Part shown: one piece after another, positions 5,525 to 10,982 of the stretch
Numbering within the stretch: the stretch's first letter is position 1
Layout of the letters: the number at the start of each line of letters is the position of its first letter
NCBI GenBank assembly: GCA_002372325.1
Contig: DFFT01000158.1
Coordinates: 1 to 31,933 of the forward strand
DNA from: Succinivibrionaceae bacterium UBA3769
GTDB taxonomy: Bacteria > Pseudomonadota > Gammaproteobacteria > Enterobacterales > Succinivibrionaceae
Length of the DNA stretch: 31,933 nucleotides
Direction: 5' to 3'
The notes under the pieces: generated by a model
Databases searched by the model: none
What the model saw: only the letters and a program-made list of their open reading frames with translations
Told to the model about the DNA's origin: nothing
Translations under genes and position numbers: made by a program

Positions 5525-8298
5525 TCACGATTTCCCGCCCGAAGTCTTATTCCGATCCTCAAGGTAGAACTGCGCCCCCTGAAGGTTGAGCTCCAGTCCC
5601 CGGGCCAGCTCCTGAAACACCGGACTCCGGAGCAGGGCTTCCTTTTCCGAAGCGTACATATTCCGGCAGTAAGCCCGGGCCAAAGCATCCGGACAGCTGC
5701 TGAAATCAGCGCCGGAACCGAAATCTGCGGTTATTTCCACCGGGTGTCCCAGAGCCGCGGAAAACTCCCGGTTCATATTGTCGACAATATCGCCGTTAAC
5801 CAGAAGCTCATAGCTGTCAGGCCATGCCAGATGCCATCTTTCAGGAGTGGAATCAGGCAGCCGGACGGCGAATATAATAACAGCCCTTTCCGCCTCCTGC
5901 AAATCTGCGCGCATTATATCCTGAGTAAAGGAATCCTGAACATCCCTGAGATAATGCCGGTGGCTCGTAACCGGATCCCCCGAAAACGAAACTTCGTCCG
6001 TTGCCGCTTCCGGAGCCTGAATATAGGATGAAGAACCGCCCCCCTGCTGGATATTAAGATCCACATCCGTAAATACCATGCTGTTGCTGATATCCGTTTC
6101 ATCGTCCCCGTCCTGAGCAAAGCTGACGATTTGGGTCTCGGGGAAAGAATCCTCCACCGGCGGGATGTCCTCATCCTCGGGATACGGCATAGGCTCACTG
6201 CCATAATCATTCCGGGGTGCTTCAGGCTGGGGCGGCATGGCAGGAGGCGGCGGAACGGGAGAAACAGGGCCCGCAGGAGCAGCCCGGAACGCCTGAGACG
6301 GCGCTGCCGGCGGAACCGGGGCCTGAGCCCCTCCCCGTGGCGCCGGAGCCGACGGCACCGGAGAAGCAGGGACGGCGGGAGCAGCCCGGAATGCCTGAGA
6401 CGGCGCTCCCGGGGAAACAGGGCTCTCGGGAACCTTCCGAAGCTCCGGAGAAGCCGAAGCGACGGGAGCGGCCCGGGACGCCGGAGCCGGCGGCACCGGA
6501 GAAGCAGGGGCGGCCGGAGCAGCGTTTCTTTGCTGCGATCTGAGCTCCGGCGGAACCTCGGGGCCCATGGCGCTGGCAATCAGGGAGTCCATGCCCGGCA
6601 CCCGGGTATAGGTGGGCTCCGGAATCCGTCCGGTATCTCCGGAGAGGGAATCCTTAAGGCGTTTCTCCGTCTGCATGGCCGAAGCAATGGGGGAAGCGGC
6701 AAAGGCGGCTTTTTCCTGAGAAAGCTCCAGACTGCCCCGGGTCACTGCGGCATTTTCGCGGCTCTTTTTTTCGCCCTCGTCCTGCTTTTTCCGGAGCAGA
6801 TTTTTTCTTTCCTGCTCGTAGCGATCCTCGCGTTTTTTCTCCAAATCCTTGCTGACTCTGGCCATGGTCTCATTCAGAAGAGAGATATAGTCCAAAATGC
6901 CGGAATACTTGGATTTCAGCTCCTGAAGACGCTCATGGCGGGGATCATCGCTTTTCTGATTTCTGAGAGCGGCGGACTGATTGGAACCCCGGGGAGCCTG
7001 TCCCAGCCTATCCGCCATCTGAGCGCCAAAGGCGTTCCGGGGATCCTTCCGGGCTTCAGCCACCCCGCTGAGAGCCGACAGGGAATTACCCTGAGGCTTT
7101 TTGGGAATGTTCTTGTTTACCAGCCGGGTGACCGCCAGAAGCGCCTCCTCCTGAGCGGAAGCAGCCAGAGCCGGAAAACGCACCCGGCGCTTTTCAGCTA
7201 TTCTCCGTTTTTTTTTAAATTAAAGGCCAAAAGCCGGAGGAGGGTCATTTCAAAGGCGGAAAGTCCGTCCGGAGCATAGGGAAGCTCCCGGCGTCCTTCC
7301 AGGACGATCTGATAGTAAAGCTGCAGCTCTTCAGGAGAAAACTTCCGGGCAAACTCGGCCATGAGATCCCCTTTAAGGCAGTAATGATCCTCGCAGGGCC
7401 CGGCTACCTGATAAAGGGCCAGATCATGAAATATCTGGGCCAGCCGCACATGGAGAGCATCGAAATCGGGAGTGACGCCGGACACGGTCTCCAGCACCCC
7501 GGATAACCGGGCGCCGCTGTTCTCCGCGATGACATTGAGAATTTCCGTAAGATAGGAGGTATCCAGAGTTCCCAGCATGGCGGTAACCCCGGAGGCAGTA
7601 ACCTGACCGCCCCCCAGGGCAATGGCCTGATCCGTAAGACTGAGAGCATCCCGCATGCTGCCCCGGGCGGCCCGGCCCAGCTCCGTGAGAGCATCCTCCT
7701 CGAAGCTGATCTCCTCCCGGTTCAGGATGTTTTTGAGCTGGTTTCTGATTTCGTCCAGAGTCAGCGCCTTGAGCTGAAACTGTAGACAGCGGGAAATCAC
7801 AGTAACCGGAAGCTTCTGGGGATCGGTGGTGGCCAGAATGAACTTAACATATTCCGGCGGCTCCTCCAGGGTTTTCAGGAGAGCGTTGAAGGATCCTCCG
7901 GACAGCATGTGCACTTCGTCGATAATGTATACCTTGAAGCGTCCCGCCTGGGGACTGTACTGCACATTGTCCAGAATGTCCCGGGTATCCTCTACCTTGG
8001 TGCGGGAGGCGGCATCGATCTCGATAAGATCCGGGAAAGTGCCGTTCTGAATGGCCTGACAGTTATCGCACACGCCGCAGGGCTTAGAGGTAATGCCCTC
8101 CTTGCAGTTAAAGCACTTGGCCAGAATTCTGGCAATGGTGGTCTTGCCCACGCCCCGGGTGCCGGTAAGCAAATAGGCATGATGGAGCCGCCCGGAGTCC
8201 AGAGCATTGGACAGGGCTGCGAGAACATGAGTCTGCCCTACCACATCCTGAAATGTCTGCGGCCGGTATTTCCGCGCCAGAACTGTATATGAAGCCAT
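5525..8298 (-). CDS. dnaX: DNA polymerase III tau subunit (needs -1 frameshift)
   Basis: Full-length clamp-loader tau subunit of about 924 residues, made only if translation or transcription slips into the -1 frame near 7208-7216. Residues 1-363 come from frame 0 (see the gamma entry); residues 364 onward come from the -1 frame. That frame has no good start of its own: the first candidate is a GTG at 7183 without a ribosome binding site. The -1 part begins with a basic stretch (KKKRRIAEKRR), then a helical charged region, then a long Pro/Ala-rich linker with internal repeats. It ends with a folded region (ERWHLAWPDSYELLVNG...NREFSAALGHPVEI) resembling tau domain V, which contacts the polymerase alpha subunit. 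E. coli tau is 643 residues, so this linker is much longer. A sequencing error of one A in the A9 run would give the same picture. Confidence 0.85.
6276..6508 (-). repeat. Internal repeats in the tau Pro/Ala-rich linker
   Basis: Near-identical blocks of about 32 bases recur at 6276-6307 and 6378-6409, 102 bases (34 codons) apart. Another pair of about 28 bases recurs at 6343-6370 and 6481-6508. They encode repeated Ala/Pro segments such as APSQAFRAAPA and PASPVP. This is a typical expanding low-complexity linker and likely varies in length between strains. Confidence 0.7.
7174..7219 (-). promoter_or_regulatory. dnaX slippery site and candidate stimulatory hairpin
   Basis: On the minus strand the frame-0 codons are TTA AAA AAA AAC GGA GAA TAG, within a run of nine A residues (7216-7208). 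Three overlapping -1 slippery heptamers are present: T TTA AAA, A AAA AAA and A AAA AAC. The TAG stop follows two codons later. From 7195 to 7174 a hairpin can form (GAAAA, bulged G, CGC paired with GCGTTTTC), 11 bases after the slippery run. No Shine-Dalgarno-like stimulator is evident upstream. A9 runs can also cause RNA-polymerase slippage, as known for Thermus dnaX. Confidence 0.75.
7198..8298 (-). CDS. dnaX: DNA polymerase III gamma-like subunit (frame-0 dnaX product)
   Basis: The frame-0 product is 366 residues ending in TAG. It contains everything needed for the clamp-loader ATPase: Walker A GTRGVGKT at 46-53, a zinc module with Cys65, Cys74, Cys77 and Cys80, Walker B IIDEVHML, sensor 1 (ATTDPQKLP), and the SRC motif. 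The collar domain ends at ELPYAPDGL...EMTLLRLLAF. The stop falls just after the collar, so this is domains I-III only; E. coli gamma is 431 residues. I start at the ATG at 8298 (MASYTVLARKYRP fits the family); upstream in-frame residues back to 8571 are spurious. The ribosome binding site is weak (CGGA). It lies 196 bases downstream of the secreted-protein gene and may have its own promoter. Confidence 0.93.
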   Translation of the reverse strand: MASYTVLARKYRPQTFQDVVGQTHVLAALSNALDSGRLHHAYLLTGTRGVGKTTIARILAKCFNCKEGITSKPCGVCDNCQAIQNGTFPDLIEIDAASRTKVEDTRDILDNVQYSPQAGRFKVYIIDEVHMLSGGSFNALLKTLEEPPEYVKFILATTDPQKLPVTVISRCLQFQLKALTLDEIRNQLKNILNREEISFEEDALTELGRAARGSMRDALSLTDQAIALGGGQVTASGVTAMLGTLDTSYLTEILNVIAENSGARLSGVLETVSGVTPDFDALHVRLAQIFHDLALYQVAGPCEDHYCLKGDLMAEFARKFSPEELQLYYQIVLEGRRELPYAPDGLSAFEMTLLRLLAFNLKKNGE

Positions 8299-8378
8299 AA
8301 TCGTCCGTAAAAGCTCGGTCTGCTTCCCGGGAAGCTTATCCGAAACATAAGATAGAGAAAAAACACAAGCCCGGAGGC

Positions 8379-8407
8379 ATTTTACAGAATTTTCCGCAAA
8401 TTGTTTA
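8379..8407 (-). promoter_or_regulatory. Candidate dnaX promoter
   Basis: On the minus strand, TAAACA (8407-8402), 17 bases and TAAAAT (8384-8379), within the 196-base gap upstream of dnaX. Each hexamer is a moderate match to the sigma-70 consensus. The predicted leader is about 75 bases. Confidence 0.4.
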
Positions 8408-8494
8408 CCGCATTTGTTTGCCGCAGCGCCAGGATGGCAGGAAAATTTCAGATCTGCTGCCGTTTCCTTTGACAAAACCGGTCTTCTGCCGCTG

Positions 8495-9448
8495 CTAATT
8501 CTTCTGATGCAGGAGCTCCACCGATGACGAAGACTTGTTCCGGTAAACATGCCCCACCAGGGTAAAGTCATTCTTCTTGCTGATGCTCACAAAGGCATTG
8601 AAGGAGTCATATTCCGGATACTTGTCATCAGGCGATGACCGGGAGGACAGCCGGTTAGGCTTGACGCTGCCCTCGAAAATCACGTATTCCGTGTCATCGG
8701 TGAGTTCGCCGTCATACCAGATGCGGACGCGGTTTCCGGAAAACTCCGCGCGGCAGTCCCGGCCGAAATGCTTCCCGATCCAGACTCCCTGCAGCATTTC
8801 CGGTGTGGGATCGTCGTATACGGGTTCGCTGGATCCCGCCGTGGTGAAGTCATAGCCCTGCTTTCTGGCGAAGGAGCGGAAGGTTTCATAGATGGCGCAG
8901 GAAGCCGATCTTTCCAGGAGCGGAAAAACGTTATTGTTCCGGTAAATAGACTCCCCGGAGGCAAACCTGACGCTCAGGGTTTCTCCGTCTCCCGAGGGGA
9001 GGCCGTCGGTATGACTCACATGCCCGTTATCCCGGCTGAGATTATATTTTCTGACAAGCTGCATCAAAGCCGCAGGAAGTCCGTCATCCGGAACCCGGTA
9101 CTTCACCAGGAACCTGGTGCCGTCCCGGTGCCGGCTCTCGCCGCCGCCCCGGGCCTCCACCGCAACATTGCCGGCATCATCCTTTTCCATCCTTACAGCA
9201 TAGGAGGGACAGCCTGCGGCGCCCTGATCGGGAATCGCCATCATGGCCATGCCGCTCATGGCGTTGAAGGAAAAATAGGTAATATCTTCAGACTTAATTT
9301 CCTGAGACAGGGATTTATCCCAGTACTCATGATGCCCGCCGCATACCGGGACATCCTCTTCCGAATAAACCACGGCCATAGCCGCCCCCGCAGCAGCAAG
9401 GCCGGCCATAATAAAGACCGCTGCTTTAATCTTTGCACCTGAAACCAT
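8495..9448 (-). CDS. Secreted or membrane-anchored protein of unknown function
   Basis: 317 residues from the ATG at 9448, chosen because AGGA lies 6 bases upstream; a longer frame reaching 9511 would overlap apt. A basic start (MVSGAKIK) and a hydrophobic segment (about residues 9-26) ending in Ala-Met-Ala look like a signal peptide or N-terminal anchor, and no lipobox is present. The mature part has several cysteines and a central region with DGTRFLVKYRV...LVRKYNLSRDNG...SVRFASGESIYRNN, a style I recall from uncharacterised proteins of gut anaerobes. The last about 90 residues (LQGVWIGKHF...FTLVGHVYRNK) look like a small beta-barrel. I cannot name a family. It interrupts the apt-dnaX pair and follows apt by 49 bases, so the two may be cotranscribed. 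Confidence 0.7.
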   Translation of the reverse strand: MVSGAKIKAAVFIMAGLAAAGAAMAVVYSEEDVPVCGGHHEYWDKSLSQEIKSEDITYFSFNAMSGMAMMAIPDQGAAGCPSYAVRMEKDDAGNVAVEARGGGESRHRDGTRFLVKYRVPDDGLPAALMQLVRKYNLSRDNGHVSHTDGLPSGDGETLSVRFASGESIYRNNNVFPLLERSASCAIYETFRSFARKQGYDFTTAGSSEPVYDDPTPEMLQGVWIGKHFGRDCRAEFSGNRVRIWYDGELTDDTEYVIFEGSVKPNRLSSRSSPDDKYPEYDSFNAFVSISKKNDFTLVGHVYRNKSSSSVELLHQKN

Positions 9449-9497
9449 CGATTTCCTGCTCCCTGACACCTGAATGGCGCCCCGGACTCTTAGCGGA

Positions 9498-10049
9498 TTA
9501 TGCTCCGTCAAAATTCAAAACAGAGAATACCTTAATCCCGAATTCCTGATGGATTTTCAGAGCGCCGCCCAGCCCCGCCAGATTGATGGCAAAGGAGGCT
9601 CCCATAACCCGGCCGCCGCAGCGCTGCACCAGTTTAATGGCGGCTTCCATTGTGCCTCCGGTGGCAATAAGATCATCCACTATCAGCACCCGATCCTCCG
9701 GGCTTATGGCATCCTGATGAATTTCCAGAGTATCGGATCCGTATTCCAGCTGATAATCCTCGCGGTAAACCTCCCGGGGCAGCTTCCCCTTTTTGCGAAT
9801 CATGACGAGACCGGCATTCAGGGCGGCGGCTACCGGAGATCCGAACACAAAGCCCCGGGCCTCGGTGGCGGCAACCTTGGATATCCCCATATACCTGAAG
9901 GAGTCTGCCATGGCTTCGCAAAGCATGGCAAAAGCCTTGGGGTTCTCGCAGAGCGAGGTGATGTCCCGGAAAATGATCCCCGGCTTCGGGAAATCAGGAA
10001 TGGATTTCAAACTGGCATTAAGAAATTCTAAACACTCGGTGCTTATCAC
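9498..10049 (-). CDS. apt: Adenine phosphoribosyltransferase
   Basis: 183 residues, the length of E. coli Apt. It converts adenine and PRPP to AMP in purine salvage in the cytosol. The N-terminal signature SIPDFPKPGIIFRDIT is typical, ATEARGFVFG is the conserved purine/pyrophosphate loop, and VLIVDDLIATGGT (121-133) is the PRPP-binding motif. The start is a GTG at 10049 with GGAGG 8 bases upstream. The gene begins the block whose E. coli order is apt-dnaX-ybaB-recR-htpG; here an unrelated secreted protein follows apt. An extended -10 promoter lies about 55 bases upstream, and the accessory chaperone gene diverges from it. Confidence 0.97.
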   Translation of the reverse strand: MISTECLEFLNASLKSIPDFPKPGIIFRDITSLCENPKAFAMLCEAMADSFRYMGISKVAATEARGFVFGSPVAAALNAGLVMIRKKGKLPREVYREDYQLEYGSDTLEIHQDAISPEDRVLIVDDLIATGGTMEAAIKLVQRCGGRVMGASFAINLAGLGGALKIHQEFGIKVFSVLNFDGA

Positions 10050-10103
10050 AAATTGATCCTCCGCTGACTGACGGGGTATTTCACTGAAAAAATCCCTGAG
10101 AAA

Positions 10104-10112
10104 ATCATATCA
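10104..10112 (-). promoter_or_regulatory. Extended -10 promoter of apt
   Basis: On the minus strand, TGA-TATGAT (TGn extended -10) with no good -35 hexamer. Transcription would begin near 10097, giving an apt leader of about 48 bases. Confidence 0.5.
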
Positions 10113-10240
10113 CACCGGAGCCCCGGGAAACATGAGATCCTCCGGTAACAGCAATCTTTTCTGACTGAGGCGGCAAAACCGCCCCCGTCCGCAGTCCCGT
10201 TCTCTGAAAAACTTCTTTGAAAACCTTATCTTCAAAAACA

Positions 10241-10269
10241 TTGAAAAAAAAATGTAACCTTGGCATTAT
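10241..10269 (+). promoter_or_regulatory. Candidate sigma-70 promoter of the chaperone-effector pair
   Basis: TTGAAA (10241-10246), 17 bases, CATTAT (10264-10269), set in an A-rich region. The predicted start is near 10275. A perfect palindrome lies immediately downstream. TATAAC at 10297-10302 is an alternative -10 but would leave almost no leader. Confidence 0.5.
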
Positions 10270-10277
10270 TGTCTCGT

Positions 10278-10293
10278 TGTGAGAATGCTCACA
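10278..10293 (+). promoter_or_regulatory. Perfect CRP-type palindrome (TGTGA-N6-TCACA)
   Basis: TGTGAG and CTCACA are separated by AATG, forming an exact 6-4-6 inverted repeat whose core equals the CRP consensus half-sites with the correct 6-base spacing. It lies just downstream of the best promoter candidate and 27 bases before the ATG, a position that suggests repression or a roadblock rather than class I/II activation. LacI/GalR-family binding is an alternative. Confidence 0.55.
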
Positions 10294-10319
10294 GCGTATA
10301 ACTGTATATGGAGTTCCAA

Positions 10320-10871
10320 ATGCTGACAACTGAGAAAGTTAACGAAATTCTGAAGACCCTGGGAGACGGCGATCTCTGCCTTGACCAAAACAACCACTGC
10401 GTCATTATGACCGGCCGGGACGAAGATGCCTTCGCCATTCATCTGAACTTCAATCCTTCTTCCGGTCAGGTATTGCTGGCCTCCGACATCGGCGAAATGC
10501 CGGAGAACCCCAAGACGCAGCTTTTAACCGCTCTGACCATGCTCAGAACAAATTTCGGCTGGAGCATGCCCGCGGATCAAACCGTAGCCTTCTCTGATAC
10601 TGCGGAAGTCTTTGTGCTGCAGCAAAGATACTCCGAATCCGGCGAAGACTCTCTGGAAAGCTGTCTCCTCAGCTTTGCGGAAACCCGGGAGGCCTTTCAG
10701 GAGTATTACCAGGAAACGGTAAAGGACATTGAGAAGAATCTCCGGGAAGAAAAGGAGCTTGATCAATACGGCTTCGTAATAACCGACGATGACGACGATG
10801 ATGACGACGAGGCAGAGGAAAACGCCGCAGTCCCGCCCTTTTCTCCGGAAATGAATACCATGGCGGTTTAA
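10320..10871 (+). CDS. CesT-like class I type III secretion chaperone (putative)
   Basis: 183 residues, strongly acidic. The first about 140 residues have the layout of class I effector chaperones: an N-terminal helix (TTEKVNEILKTLG), beta strands (CVIMTG, AFAIHLNFN, QVLLASDIGEMP), a helix (TQLLTALTMLRTNF), strands (QTVAFSDTAEVFVLQQRY), and a long C-terminal helix (SLESCLLSFAETREAFQEYYQ). An unusual tail follows with eight consecutive aspartates (encoded by GAY repeats at about 10786-10809) and a Pro-rich end. The start is the ATG at 10320, with GGAG 6 bases upstream; an ATG at 10308 overlaps that signal. The gene directly precedes the SopB-like gene, as expected for a dedicated chaperone-effector pair. 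The family call rests on size, charge, fold pattern and neighbour, not on a catalytic motif. Confidence 0.62.
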   Translation: MLTTEKVNEILKTLGDGDLCLDQNNHCVIMTGRDEDAFAIHLNFNPSSGQVLLASDIGEMPENPKTQLLTALTMLRTNFGWSMPADQTVAFSDTAEVFVLQQRYSESGEDSLESCLLSFAETREAFQEYYQETVKDIEKNLREEKELDQYGFVITDDDDDDDDEAEENAAVPPFSPEMNTMAV

Positions 10872-10885
10872 TCAAAAAGATTGTT

Positions 10886-10948
10886 CCGGCAGGGAGTATG
10901 TTCTCCCTCCCTGCCGGCTATCCGGAAGCCCATGCGGCTTCCGGCAGG
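10886..10948 (+). promoter_or_regulatory. Competing hairpins between chaperone and effector genes
   Basis: Hairpin A has a 10-bp perfect stem (CCGGCAGGGA at 10886-10895 with TCCCTGCCGG at 10908-10917). Hairpin B has a 9-bp stem (10922-10930 with 10936-10944). CCGGCAGG recurs at 10941-10948, so it can compete for the 3' arm of A while disrupting B. Neither is followed directly by a U-tract, although T6 occurs at 10957-10962. This may be a partial attenuator, a processing site or a translation control. Confidence 0.55.
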
Positions 10949-10982
10949 AGGACGCGTTTTTTAATCAGGAAATAATCCGAAA

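Noticed and set aside
5525..7183. Separate 552-aa gene starting at GTG 7183
   Set aside because: No ribosome binding site, the frame is open upstream into the A9 run, and the C-terminus resembles tau domain V; best explained as the -1 continuation of dnaX.
6131..7279. 382-codon plus-strand frame opposite the tau linker
   Set aside because: Arg/Gly-rich translation of the antisense of a Pro/Ala-rich coding region; no start signal and no family resemblance.
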